From positions 558,001 through 622,000 of the forward strand of contig NZ_VFVY01000001.1 of the NCBI RefSeq assembly GCF_006442315.1: a DNA stretch of 64,000 nt, read 5' to 3'. Below, one piece after another: positions 8,824 to 17,395 of this stretch. Position 1 is the first letter of the stretch. Each line of letters opens with the position of its first letter. Under the pieces are notes generated by a model. That model was not told where the DNA came from, did not search any database, and saw only the letters and a program-made list of their open reading frames with translations. The DNA is from Mesorhizobium sp. B2-3-4 (GTDB lineage: Bacteria > Pseudomonadota > Alphaproteobacteria > Rhizobiales > Rhizobiaceae). The position numbers and the translations under genes are program-made.

Positions 8824-9762
8824 CACGCCGTGGCGGATCATGTAGAGCAGCCCTGTTACTGTCGCCACCGAGAGGCAGGTGGTGATCAGTATGCTCGCGG
8901 AAGCGCGCTGTACCCAGACGCCATATTGCTGGGCAATGACGAAGACATTGGTAGCGGTCGGCAACGCGGCTAAAAGGACCGCCGAGAATATCCAGATCGG
9001 AGAGAAATTGCCGATCCAGCTCAACATGACATAGCAGAGCAGCGGATGCAGGATCAGTTTCAGCACCGCGATCGCACCCACCTCATGCGGCACCCGGTTG
9101 AGCGGCCTGAGCGCCAGCGTGACGCCCATGGCAAACAGCGCGCAAGGTGCCGCGGCCCGGGAAAGATAGTCCAGGAAGCGTTCCGCCGGCACGGGCGGCT
9201 TGAAGCCGATATAGGCCGCACCGACGCCGAGCGCGGTCGCGATGATGAACGGGTGCAGCACGATCTTGCGCACGACGTCCAGCACAAGCCGGTGTGGGGC
9301 GGTCTTTTCGGCACCCGACAGCGCCATCATCATCGGCGCGATGGCAAAATGCATGATGTTTTCAAAGCAGAATATCAGGGCGACCGGCACGGCCGCCTCT
9401 TCGCCGAAAGCCAAGAGTGCCAACCCCGGCCCCATATAGCCGATATTGCCGTAGGCGGCCGCCAGCGCCTTGATGGTCGACTGTGCGATCTCGCCGCGTG
9501 ATGTCAGCACGGATCCCACGAACATCAACGAGAAAACCAGATAGGTCGAAACGACCGAGCCGAAAATGAAGCGCCATTCCGTCAATCTTTCGAACGGCGT
9601 CCTGGCGAGCAGTTGGAAGAACAGTGCCGGCAGCGCGACATACACGACGAAGGTGTTCATCCAGCCGAGCGCTTCCAGTGGTTGCCTGGTGATGCGCGCC
9701 ACCAGGAAACCCACGAAAATCAGACCGAAGAACGGAAGAACAAGACCGACGACGTCAGACAT
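8800..9762 (-). CDS. AEC family transporter (auxin efflux carrier-like)
   Basis: Integral membrane protein of 320 residues with about ten hydrophobic segments split into two five-helix halves, matching the AEC family (Mem_trans). Opening residues MSDVVGLVLPFFGLIFVGF and the WMNTFVVYVALPALFF segment near residue 34 are typical, as is the GYMGPGLALLAFG region near residue 110. Bacterial members export or exchange small carboxylates such as malate or malonate; the substrate here cannot be deduced. It is transcribed toward the FAD hydroxylase and overlaps its last codons, so the two are independent convergent genes. No strong ribosome site precedes ATG 9762. Confidence 0.88.
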   Translation of the reverse strand: MSDVVGLVLPFFGLIFVGFLVARITRQPLEALGWMNTFVVYVALPALFFQLLARTPFERLTEWRFIFGSVVSTYLVFSLMFVGSVLTSRGEIAQSTIKALAAAYGNIGYMGPGLALLAFGEEAAVPVALIFCFENIMHFAIAPMMMALSGAEKTAPHRLVLDVVRKIVLHPFIIATALGVGAAYIGFKPPVPAERFLDYLSRAAAPCALFAMGVTLALRPLNRVPHEVGAIAVLKLILHPLLCYVMLSWIGNFSPIWIFSAVLLAALPTATNVFVIAQQYGVWVQRASASILITTCLSVATVTGLLYMIRHGVLAPDLFP

Positions 9763-9888
9763 TTTGAAAGCTGGCTCGAAACCTTCCTGACCGGCTAGCC
9801 CGTAGCTTCACGGCGCGTCAAGCGCGTCGGGATTGAATTGACGCGGAGTCTGCGCCAAATAAAGCCAAGGAATTCAGTGGTGAGTACG

Positions 9889-10212
9889 ATGAAAACAGCC
9901 AAATTCGCTATCGGACAGGTGGTTCGCCATCGGCTGTTTCCGTTTCGCGGCATCATTTTCGACGTCGACCCGCAATTCGCCAACACTGATGAATGGTACG
10001 AGGCCATCCCCGCCGACGTACGTCCGCGCAAGGACCAGCCCTTCTACCACCTGCTCGCCGAAAACGCCGAGACCGAGTACATCGCCTACGTCTCCGAGCA
10101 GAACCTGCTCGAGGATCAGTCGGGCGAGCCGGTCCGCCATCCCCAGATCAAGGAGATGTTCGACAAGAAGCCGGATGGGCGCTATGCGCCGAAGCGGCAA
10201 TCCAGGCACTGA
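9889..10212 (+). CDS. hspQ: heat shock protein HspQ
   Basis: Small cytoplasmic protein of 107 residues matching HspQ, a hemimethylated-DNA-binding-like (YccV) protein that in enterobacteria modulates Lon proteolysis and DnaA stability. The diagnostic core is KFAIGQVVRHRLFPFRG followed by IIFDVDPQF and DQPFYHLLAEN, then a YVSEQNLL stretch near residue 70. I use ATG 9889 because conserved sequence begins there; GTG codons at 9877 and 9880 are in frame, and an AGGA at 9868 would suit them better, so the protein may be three or four residues longer. It is followed by a strong bidirectional terminator shared with the convergent ialB-like gene. Confidence 0.92.
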   Translation: MKTAKFAIGQVVRHRLFPFRGIIFDVDPQFANTDEWYEAIPADVRPRKDQPFYHLLAENAETEYIAYVSEQNLLEDQSGEPVRHPQIKEMFDKKPDGRYAPKRQSRH

Positions 10213-10255
10213 CCATCAGGCCGTTTCGCCAAGGCGAGAAAAGAAAAAGCCCGGA

Positions 10256-10290
10256 AACGAAAAAGCGGGGCATGACCCCGCTTTTTCGTT
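10256..10290. terminator. bidirectional Rho-independent terminator between hspQ and ialB-like gene
   Basis: A 15-bp perfect stem (10256-10270 with 10276-10290) encloses a five-base loop catga. The stem has a GCGGGG/CCCCGC core flanked by runs of A and T, so an RNA made from either strand ends in a U tract. It lies 44 bases after hspQ and 23 bases after the stop of the convergent gene. Confidence 0.93.
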
Positions 10291-10312
10291 GCGATGACCC
10301 GTTGACGGGCGA

Positions 10313-10942
10313 TCAGTTGGCGGTCTTGGCCTTGTCCTGCTCGTCCTTCAGCTTCTTGGCGAAGTCCTGATTGTTCTTGGCGACGAAGTCCTGCAGCTTC
10401 TTCTGCCGGTCCTCGATGTCCGACTGCTGCAGCGGCGGGCCGTCATAGGCGCCGCTGAAACCCTGCAGCGCGATCTTGATCGGGTTGGCCTGGTTCTGGA
10501 AGTTGATCGAGGTCAGCGTGATCGCCTGGCCCTTCTTGAAGGAGGCGACGAGCTGGTCGGTCAGCGGCACTTCGGCCACGCAACGGTCCGGGAAGCAGAT
10601 GACATAGTCGAGTTTCTGCGCCTTGCCGGTGTCGATCTGCAAACCGATGCCGGGAGGAACCAGCCGGCCGGTCGGGACGGTGACCTGGAACACCTTGCGG
10701 TTCACCTTGCCCTTGAGCTCGATGAGGCTGACGCCGGTGACCAACTGGCCGTTGCCGGCCGTCGTGATGTTCTGAACGTTGCAGATGTCGACGTCTTCCT
10801 GCTTGGTGCAGGCCTTGAACCAGCCCTGCGGAATCTGCTGTTGCTGCTGTGCGGAAGCAGCGGGAAGTCCAGCGCCCAGAAAGCCGACCACGCCTGCGGC
10901 CATGACCGAAAGGCGGTACGCATTGCTGTTCAGGCTCGTCAT
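10313..10942 (-). CDS. invasion-associated locus B (IalB) family exported protein
   Basis: Exported protein of 209 residues. The start ATG 10942 has AGAGGAA about nine bases upstream; an in-frame GTG at 10951 directly abuts that site and is less likely. A signal peptide covers roughly residues 1-32 (hydrophobic VMAAGVVGFLGAGLPAASA) and is followed by a short glutamine run. The mature part has the IalB pattern: WFKACTKQEDVDICNV near residue 42, then a KKLDY-like segment and VICFPDRCVAEVPL near residue 115, supplying two cysteine pairs that probably form disulfides. The C-terminus is a charged lysine/glutamine-rich tail. The family is named for a Bartonella invasion protein but is widespread in rhizobia, where the role is unknown. 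Confidence 0.9.
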   Translation of the reverse strand: MTSLNSNAYRLSVMAAGVVGFLGAGLPAASAQQQQQIPQGWFKACTKQEDVDICNVQNITTAGNGQLVTGVSLIELKGKVNRKVFQVTVPTGRLVPPGIGLQIDTGKAQKLDYVICFPDRCVAEVPLTDQLVASFKKGQAITLTSINFQNQANPIKIALQGFSGAYDGPPLQQSDIEDRQKKLQDFVAKNNQDFAKKLKDEQDKAKTAN

Positions 10943-11004
10943 GTCGTGCACTTCCTCTCAAATGATCCCGGGACCGGCTTCTTCGCGCCGTGTGGTCCAG
11001 CTAC

Positions 11005-11027
11005 CTGTTGCCGAAATGAGGCAACAG
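11005..11027. promoter_or_regulatory. 8-bp inverted repeat CTGTTGCC/GGCAACAG upstream of ialB-like gene
   Basis: CTGTTGCC at 11005-11012 and GGCAACAG at 11020-11027 are perfect inverted copies separated by seven bases. It lies about 63 bases before the ialB-like start and 148 bases before the divergent yejA-like start, so it could be an operator or an RNA hairpin in either leader. A hairpin with the same GTTGCC core occurs at 15022-15037. Confidence 0.5.
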
Positions 11028-11174
11028 AATGACTTCGGTCGGCGTGTTACACTGCAAGCCGTGTCGAATCCAGCCCGCTATCCGTGAATCTTGGCAACGA
11101 GATTGGCAGGAGCACGGTTGGCTCATGTTAGGGTGCGCACCGAATCATCAAGCCGACCCGGTATGGAGACGGTC

Positions 11175-12995
11175 ATGAGCCGCGTTCTTGTTTGGCTGGC
11201 CACCGCGATATCGCTTTTCACCCTTTCGCCGCGGCCGGCCATGTCGGAACCGAAGCACGCTATCGCCATGCAGGGCGAGCCGGCATTGCCGCCCGACTTT
11301 CCCCACTTCGACTATGTCAATCCCGATGCGCCGAAGGGTGGCAACATCACCTATTGCGTGGTTGGCAGTTTCGACAACCTCAACCCATTCATCCTGAAGA
11401 GCCTGCGCACAACTGCGCGCGGCATGATGGATCTGAACTACGGCAACCTCGTTTTCGAGCCGTTGATGCAGCGCAACTACGACGAGCCCTTCAGTCTCTA
11501 CGGCCTGCTCGCCGACAGCGCCGACATGGATTCCGAGCGCAAGTCGATCGAATTCCACCTCAACCCCAAAGCGAAGTGGTCTGATGGCGAGCCGGTGACG
11601 CCGGAAGACGTGCTGTTCACCTACGATGTCTACACCGACAAGGGCCGTCCGCCCTACAGCGCACGCATGAGCCTGATCGCGAAGCTTGAAAAAACAGGTG
11701 ACCACAGCGTGCGCTTCACCTTCAATGAAAAGGCCAATCGCGAAACGCCGCTGATCATCGCTCTGACGCCGATCCTGCCGAAACATGCCTTCAACAAGGA
11801 GACCTTCGACAAGACAACGTTGAAGCCGCTGATCGGCAGCGGACCTTATACCATCGCCCAGGTGCAGCCCGGCCAGCGCATCGTGTTCAAGCGCAACCCC
11901 GATTATTGGGGCAAGGACGTTCCAGCCAAGCGCGGCTTCGACAATTACGACCAGATCACCATCGAGTATTTTCTCAACGCCAACGCCAAGCTCGAGGCCT
12001 TCAAGAAAGGCCTTTGCGCCATCGACGACGACAGCGACCCGGTCAAGCGCGAGCGTGATCTCGACTTCCCGGCTTTCCATAGGGGGGACGTGGTTGCTGA
12101 AACCTTCGACACCGGCATTCCGCCCGTGGTGACGGGTTTTCTGTTCAATACGAGACTGCCGAAATTTTCCAACCCGGTCGTCCGGCGCGCACTCGGCATG
12201 CTTTACGATTTCGAATGGGCCAACAAGAGCCTGTTCGGCGGCAAATATACGCGCGCAATGAGCTACTGGCAGAATTCCGAACTTTCGGCGCTCGGCCACC
12301 CGGCCGACGACAGGGAAAAGGCGCTCCTGGCACCCTACCCCGGCCGCGTGCCGGCCGATGTCATGGACGGTACATACCGGCCACCGGTCACCGACGGTTC
12401 AGGTCAGGACCGCAAAGTGCTGAAAGTTGCCTTCGATCTGCTGAAAAGCATCGGCTATCACGTCAAGGACGGGACGATGCTCGACCCGGACGGGCAACCT
12501 TTCGGCTTCGAAATACTGGTTGCCTCCCAGGACGAGGAGCGCCTCGCCGGCATCTATCAGCGAACACTGGAGAAAATTGGCATCAATGTCGGCATTCGCA
12601 GCCTTGACGGCGACCAGATTCAGTCCCGCAAGCAGCGCTTCGATTTCGAGGCCTTGATCGGATCGAGCGGCTTCAACAATTCGCTGTCGCCCGGCTTCGA
12701 ACAGCTCGGGCGCTGGGGATCAGAAGCAGCCAAGGCCGAAGGCTCCTTCAACCTCGCCGGGGTCGCCGACCCGGCGGTCGATGCGGCGATCGAGGCAATG
12801 CTGCGTGCCCGCTCGAAGGAGGACTACGTCGCTGCCGTCAGGGTTCTTGACCGCCTGCTGATCTCCGGCAACTACATGGTGCCGACACAGTACAACACAC
12901 AGCAATGGATCGCCTACTGGAGCTACTTGGAACATCCGAAGAAGACGCCCATATTCGGTTATCAGCTGCCGACCTGGTGGCGCAAACCGAACTGA
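11175..12995 (+). CDS. family 5 extracellular solute-binding protein, YejA-like peptide-binding
   Basis: Periplasmic binding protein of 606 residues, in the size range of YejA and larger than ordinary DppA/OppA proteins. A signal peptide (VLVWLATAISLFTL) is followed by the YejA-type opening HAIAMQGEPALPPDFPHFDYV and PDAPKGGNI near residue 45, then SBP_bac_5 features such as WSDGEPVTPEDVLFTYD near residue 135. YejA feeds oligopeptides such as microcin C to the YejBEF importer. No yejB, yejE or yejF gene is adjacent here, so partner permeases must be elsewhere. The start at ATG 11175 is supported by GGAG six bases upstream. A FrnE-type gene follows 16 bases after the stop. Confidence 0.88.
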   Translation: MSRVLVWLATAISLFTLSPRPAMSEPKHAIAMQGEPALPPDFPHFDYVNPDAPKGGNITYCVVGSFDNLNPFILKSLRTTARGMMDLNYGNLVFEPLMQRNYDEPFSLYGLLADSADMDSERKSIEFHLNPKAKWSDGEPVTPEDVLFTYDVYTDKGRPPYSARMSLIAKLEKTGDHSVRFTFNEKANRETPLIIALTPILPKHAFNKETFDKTTLKPLIGSGPYTIAQVQPGQRIVFKRNPDYWGKDVPAKRGFDNYDQITIEYFLNANAKLEAFKKGLCAIDDDSDPVKRERDLDFPAFHRGDVVAETFDTGIPPVVTGFLFNTRLPKFSNPVVRRALGMLYDFEWANKSLFGGKYTRAMSYWQNSELSALGHPADDREKALLAPYPGRVPADVMDGTYRPPVTDGSGQDRKVLKVAFDLLKSIGYHVKDGTMLDPDGQPFGFEILVASQDEERLAGIYQRTLEKIGINVGIRSLDGDQIQSRKQRFDFEALIGSSGFNNSLSPGFEQLGRWGSEAAKAEGSFNLAGVADPAVDAAIEAMLRARSKEDYVAAVRVLDRLLISGNYMVPTQYNTQQWIAYWSYLEHPKKTPIFGYQLPTWWRKPN

Positions 12996-13011
12996 AAATC
13001 CGGAGATCGAG

Positions 13012-13692
13012 ATGAGCGAAGCGAACGCCATAACCGTCGATGTGGTGTCGGACGTCGTCTGCCCTTGGTGCTTCATCGGTCAGAAACGGCTGGACAAGGC
13101 GGTGGCCGCGGCCGGTGACGTCGAGGTGCATATTCGCTGGCGGCCGTTCCAGCTCGATCCGACCATTCCGCCGCAAGGCAAGGACCGCCGCGAATACATG
13201 CTGGCCAAGTTCGGCAGTGACGAACGCATTCGCGACATTCACGCGCGTATCGGACCGCTTGGCGCGGCCGAGGGCATTTCCTTCGCCTTCGACGCCATAA
13301 AAATGGCGCCGAACACGCTCGACGCGCATCGGCTGATCCGCTGGGCTGGTGCCGCCGGCGAGGACGTTCAGAACCGGCTGGTGCGACGCCTGTTCCAGAT
13401 GAATTTCGAGGAAGGTGCCAATATCGGCGACCACTCCGTGTTGGTCGAGGCCGCCCGCGAGGCCGGCATGGACGCCTCGGTCGTTGAAACACTCCTGCCG
13501 AGCGACGCCGACGTCGAGGCTGTTCGCACCGAGATCGCCACCGCTTCACGCATGGGCATTACGGGGGTGCCGTGCTTCCTGCTCGAAGGCAAATATGCCG
13601 TGATGGGCGCGCAGGACGCCGACACCTTGGCCGATGCCATCCGTCAGGTCGCGGCCGCCAAAGCGCGCGGCGAACTGGAAACGGCCGGCTGA
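13012..13692 (+). CDS. DsbA family oxidoreductase, FrnE-like
   Basis: Cytoplasmic thioredoxin-fold protein of 226 residues from the DsbA/2-hydroxychromene-2-carboxylate isomerase superfamily, FrnE branch. The active-site motif CPWC is at residues 17-20 in a VVSDVVCPWCFIG context, and the cis-proline loop is GITGVPCFLLEGK near residue 182. No signal peptide is present, in keeping with FrnE proteins, which act as disulfide isomerases or in oxidative stress in the cytoplasm. A good GGAG ribosome site precedes the ATG. It begins 16 bases after the YejA-like gene and may be co-transcribed with it; there is no obvious functional link. Confidence 0.9.
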   Translation: MSEANAITVDVVSDVVCPWCFIGQKRLDKAVAAAGDVEVHIRWRPFQLDPTIPPQGKDRREYMLAKFGSDERIRDIHARIGPLGAAEGISFAFDAIKMAPNTLDAHRLIRWAGAAGEDVQNRLVRRLFQMNFEEGANIGDHSVLVEAAREAGMDASVVETLLPSDADVEAVRTEIATASRMGITGVPCFLLEGKYAVMGAQDADTLADAIRQVAAAKARGELETAG

Positions 13693-13725
13693 GGCAAGCA
13701 CCTTTCCCGATGGCAAGACCAGCCG

Positions 13726-14160
13726 CTATTTCACCGTCGCCTTGGCCTTGCTGATGAAGAAACCGTGGCCATTGGCGCCGATGCAGGTCAACCCTTTGGT
13801 CGACGACTGGCAAGAGAACGGTCCGGCACTCCAGCTGTTTCCGTAGGCAAGTTTGGCGACGTCGCTGCAGCAGGATTGCTCACCGGGATTCTTGATCAGT
13901 GTTGCCGGCCCCTTTGGACCCAGGATGATGGTGATGTAGCTCGGCTCGACACGCGAGCAGCTCAGTTCCGGGCCACCGTCCTGCGGCTCATAGGTGCTGG
14001 TGCCTCCCTTCGGCGTGTAGATGCAGCCGATATTGTCCGACGGCGTGTTGAACTCGATCTGACCGCCTGTACTCTCCGCGATGGCCTGGTCGGCGGCATG
14101 AGCCGGCGGCAGCCAGGCCAGGAAAGACAGGGCTATAAAGACGGCCGAGCGTGTCAGCAT
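13726..14160 (-). CDS. small exported protein, DUF6636-like
   Basis: Exported protein of 144 residues. A signal peptide (residues 1-22, ending AHAA) precedes a mature domain with six cysteines, including SDNIGCIY, LSCSRVE, SCCSD and TCIGANGHGF. The pattern of PSDNIGC at the start and a GLTC-GHGF end resembles the DUF6636 family of small secreted proteins of unknown function. ATG 14160 is preceded by an AAGGAGG ribosome site. The gene is convergent with the frnE-like gene and divergent from the next exported protein at 14357. No function can be proposed; extracytoplasmic location and disulfide content are the supported points. Confidence 0.75.
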   Translation of the reverse strand: MLTRSAVFIALSFLAWLPPAHAADQAIAESTGGQIEFNTPSDNIGCIYTPKGGTSTYEPQDGGPELSCSRVEPSYITIILGPKGPATLIKNPGEQSCCSDVAKLAYGNSWSAGPFSCQSSTKGLTCIGANGHGFFISKAKATVK

Positions 14161-14356
14161 GATGCAATTCCTCCTTGGAGAACCGGTATGCATGGGTGTC
14201 GGCAGTGCCTGCCGAGGTTCAGTCCCAAGCGAAGGAATTGTCAACGCGTCCTGATCCGATCGAAACGGATGCCACGGCTTCGCCCGCGATCGGGTGAGTC
14301 GCCTGCGGCCAGTGTCTGCGCTAATGTCGCCATCTGTTGTCGGATGGAGGCCTTCC

Positions 14357-14860
14357 ATGCTCACGGGATTTCGCGGTGGTGGCTTGTCCCTCCTGCTTTG
14401 CCTGACGACTTTGGCATGCACTGATATCATGCCTGATGCCAGGGCCGAGGACGCGGTCATGACGGCGACGGTGGATGGCAAGCCATGGGCGGCATCCTTT
14501 GCCCAGGGCACCACTTTGGACGTGGGCGGCAAGCCGGTCTTGAACCTGTCAGGGACGCAACAGGGTTCGCCGACAATGACGTTCAACGCGATGCTGGCGC
14601 TCAAAAAACCGGGCGATTATGTCGGCGCCTACCAATTCGGTGGCGGTTTTCCGGGCAATGCCGGCAATTTCAACATCCTCGATTCCGGCGCCATGGTCGG
14701 GCATGTCAGGTTCAAAACCGGCGAAGTGGTGATCGACAAGTACGACGCCGCGACAAATACCGTCTCGGGTCATTTCTCAGCATCCGGCAAGGACGACGAC
14801 GGTAAGGAATCAGTCGTCAAGGACGGCGCGTTTTCGGGAATTCTGGTGGGTCCCCAATAA
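14357..14860 (+). CDS. exported protein of unknown function, possible lipoprotein
   Basis: Protein of 167 residues that I do not recognise with certainty. GGAGG sits six bases before ATG 14357. The N-terminus has a hydrophobic segment ending LLLCLTTLAC, which could serve as a lipobox (cysteine near residue 20) or as part of an ordinary signal peptide. The mature part starts AVMTATVDGKPWAA and continues with alternating beta-strand-like stretches, glycine-rich turns and a SGHFSASGKDDDGKES segment near the end, reminiscent of small beta-barrel domains in exported proteins such as DUF6252. Stand-alone gene divergent from the DUF6636-like gene. Confidence 0.7.
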   Translation: MLTGFRGGGLSLLLCLTTLACTDIMPDARAEDAVMTATVDGKPWAASFAQGTTLDVGGKPVLNLSGTQQGSPTMTFNAMLALKKPGDYVGAYQFGGGFPGNAGNFNILDSGAMVGHVRFKTGEVVIDKYDAATNTVSGHFSASGKDDDGKESVVKDGAFSGILVGPQ

Positions 14861-15212
14861 GAAAAATCTCCGACGCATACGTTTTTTGAGTCACAAAACC
14901 GTGCGCGGACCTTCCCCAGGGGAAGATATCGGCCGCCCGTAGCAGATGCGCCAACAGGCTGAAATATATAGAAGATTCCTGATTCCTCAAAACCGTTCCT
15001 GGCCGGCACGGCCCCCGATCTGTTGCCTCTGGGCAACGCCGGCGGGAGCAATCCCGTCTGCCCGCTTTAAAAATTAATGGAAAATGATCAATTGGTGTTA
15101 CCATCCGTAACAAAACAAAAAAGGTTTGGGCGGGATCGTGATTCGGATCGGCAGACGATCGCGGGAGTCAGTACCGGATGGACTACAGGGCGACGCCGCT
15201 GGGCGGTCGCAT
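14861..15212. other. 352-base intergenic region with three small hairpins
   Basis: No convincing gene. It contains palindrome CTTCCCC/GGGGAAG (14911-14925), hairpin GTTGCC/GGCAAC (15022-15037) and hairpin CGGGA/TCCCG closed by a GCAA tetraloop (15043-15056). A locally AT-rich stretch from 15067 to 15125, containing the inverted repeat TGTTAC/GTAACA (15096-15112), looks like the promoter and operator zone of the downstream ABC gene at 15213. Confidence 0.6.
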
Positions 15213-17123
15213 ATGACGCCGGTATCCTCGATGCGCAATTTCTGGGGGCTTATGCGGGCCTACTGGGTTTCGGACCGCTGGAAGGAAGCCTGGACGCTGA
15301 CGTTGGTGATTGCGCTGCTGACAGCGCTGTCCAGCAAAGCCAGCGTGTGGTTCGCGATGGCTTCGGGCGAACTGGTGAATTCGATCGCCTTCCTGCACGA
15401 CGCCGCCAATACGAGCCCGCTGGAGACAATCCTGACCAACGCCGGCATTCTGGTGCTGCTGGTCGTGCTCAAGGACGCCGGCTTCACCGGTATACGCAAT
15501 CTCGTCTCGGCAACCTTGCACCGCAAATGGCGTGGCTGGCTCAATGACCAATTCAACCAGGCCTTGCTCGACGGCAACCATACCCATTTTCATGCTCAAC
15601 ATGGGTCCGCCGAGGGTGGCATCGTTGCGCCCGACAATGTTGACCAGCGCATCCAGGAATCGATCAAGGACATGACCGGTGGTGCGATCGGTCTGGCCAT
15701 GGGCGTGCTGGGCCTTGCGACTTCGCTCTATTTTATCGGCCAGAACCTGCTGCAGTCGTCGGTGGAGGTCAAAGGCCTGGAGTTCCTTGGCAGCTACGGC
15801 AGCGCTGTCCTGGCCCTGCTCGCGGTTGCCATCTACGTGCCCCTCAACACCTGGGTCGCCGTCAAGCTCGGCAGCCTGCTCGAACGTCTCAACATTCGCA
15901 TGCAGAAGGCCGAGGGAAGCTATCGCAGCGAACTGACGACATTCCTGCGCCGCAGCTTCCATGTCGCCGCCTCGCACGGCGAGGGCGTGCAGAAGAAGAT
16001 GCACGACCGGCTCTATGTCGACATCGACCGCACATGGGGGCGGCTGAATGTCGTCAACAGCAGCTATATGTCTTTCGAGCTGATCTACAATTTCGTCGGC
16101 GCCCGTATCGTCGCCTATGCTCCAGGCCTTGTGCCGTTCATCCACAGCCGCCTCGACTACAAGGGCTACATCACCGGCTCCGAAATGGTTGCGCAGCTCA
16201 TCAGCCAATGTTCGTGGTTCATCCATGTCATGCCCGCTATCGCCACGCTGCGCGCCAACAGCCAGCGCGTGACGGAGCTCGCAACCGCGATCGAGAATGT
16301 CCAGCACCCGCAGGAATTCTACAGCCAGAGCGGTCGCTCCGACTTCCACTATGCCAGCCAGAATCCGGTCTTCGGCCTGACCATCCAGAAGTTGGAACTG
16401 GCCCATCAGGGCGAGGATGCGACGCCGTTCCTCAGTTCCGCCAACCTGCGCTTCCGGCGCGGCGAATGGACCTTCCTGAAGGGCGAATCCGGTTGCGGCA
16501 AGACCTCGCTGATCAAGGCGATCAACGGCCTGTGGCCCTATGGCCGCGGCACCATCGTCTTCCCCGAGGGCGTAAAAAGCTTCTACGCCGCCCAGGAAGT
16601 CAAGCTGCCGCAAGTGTCGCTGAAACAGCTGGTCTGCCTGCCCGGCTCCGAAGGCGACCATGGCGATGCCCAGGTCGCGGCGGCGCTGCACAAGGCCGGC
16701 CTTGGCGATTTCATCGAACACATGGGCAATGAAAGCCGCGAGGGCAAAAGCTGGGACCAGGTCCTGTCGGGCGGCCAGAAGCAGAAGCTCGTGGTGGCTC
16801 GCATCATCCTGCAGCAGCCGGGGCTGCTGTTCCTCGACGAGGCGACCGGTGCCCTCGACCCTGACGGCAAGATTGCCTTCCATCAGGCCATCAAGGACAA
16901 TTGCCCCGATGTTACCGTGATCAGTGTCATGCACGAGGCCGTGGCGCCGAGATCGGCAACCGGCACCGAGTTCTACCACTCGATGGTGCTGATCGCCGAT
17001 GGTGTCGCCACCAAGAAGCCGCTTGCTCCGAGCCTGCCTCTCGAACTCACCACGATTCTGGCCCAGCCCAGGCCGGTCGAGGACAAATGGACGCGTTTCT
17101 CGCGGCGGCTGAAGCAGAAATAA
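15213..17123 (+). CDS. ABC transporter with fused membrane and ATPase domains (SbmA/BacA-like, YddA type)
   Basis: Half-transporter of 636 residues. The N-terminal 340 residues form a six-helix membrane domain of the ABC_membrane_2 / SbmA-BacA type (FWGLMRAYWVSDRWKEAW near the start, LHRKWRGWLNDQF near residue 115). The C-terminal ATPase has Walker A GESGCGKTSL near residue 430, signature LSGGQKQKLVVAR and Walker B GLLFLDEAT. The architecture matches YddA and also Bradyrhizobium BclA, a BacA-like peptide transporter needed for bacteroid differentiation; which of these it resembles functionally is undecided. It probably works as a homodimer in the inner membrane. Start ATG 15213 is a choice; ATG 15231 is also in frame. 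Confidence 0.85.
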   Translation: MTPVSSMRNFWGLMRAYWVSDRWKEAWTLTLVIALLTALSSKASVWFAMASGELVNSIAFLHDAANTSPLETILTNAGILVLLVVLKDAGFTGIRNLVSATLHRKWRGWLNDQFNQALLDGNHTHFHAQHGSAEGGIVAPDNVDQRIQESIKDMTGGAIGLAMGVLGLATSLYFIGQNLLQSSVEVKGLEFLGSYGSAVLALLAVAIYVPLNTWVAVKLGSLLERLNIRMQKAEGSYRSELTTFLRRSFHVAASHGEGVQKKMHDRLYVDIDRTWGRLNVVNSSYMSFELIYNFVGARIVAYAPGLVPFIHSRLDYKGYITGSEMVAQLISQCSWFIHVMPAIATLRANSQRVTELATAIENVQHPQEFYSQSGRSDFHYASQNPVFGLTIQKLELAHQGEDATPFLSSANLRFRRGEWTFLKGESGCGKTSLIKAINGLWPYGRGTIVFPEGVKSFYAAQEVKLPQVSLKQLVCLPGSEGDHGDAQVAAALHKAGLGDFIEHMGNESREGKSWDQVLSGGQKQKLVVARIILQQPGLLFLDEATGALDPDGKIAFHQAIKDNCPDVTVISVMHEAVAPRSATGTEFYHSMVLIADGVATKKPLAPSLPLELTTILAQPRPVEDKWTRFSRRLKQK

Positions 17124-17395
17124 CGATGATTTCACCGTGGCTTGCCGCCTTGAGCGGCCCACGCTGATCACAGTCTCGCGATCAGAGCCGTCCGGCACGG
17201 TTTTCCGTCTTCACCGCGATTGACTCGGCAAGCGGCGCTCCTATGTTGCGCCGGCTTGCAGCCATTCAAGAAGCGAACCCGCAAGCAGAAAGGTCACCGC
17301 GCCATGCCTGGCGACAGTCACAGTCGAACGCAACCGCCGTCCGCCTAGACGTGACCTGACTGGTTCATGTCCTGCCGGACGGCAAGGAGTGAACC

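Noticed and set aside
15183..17198. A 671-codon open frame on the minus strand
   Set aside because: It is the mirror of the fused ABC gene and lacks any recognisable motif or ribosome site.
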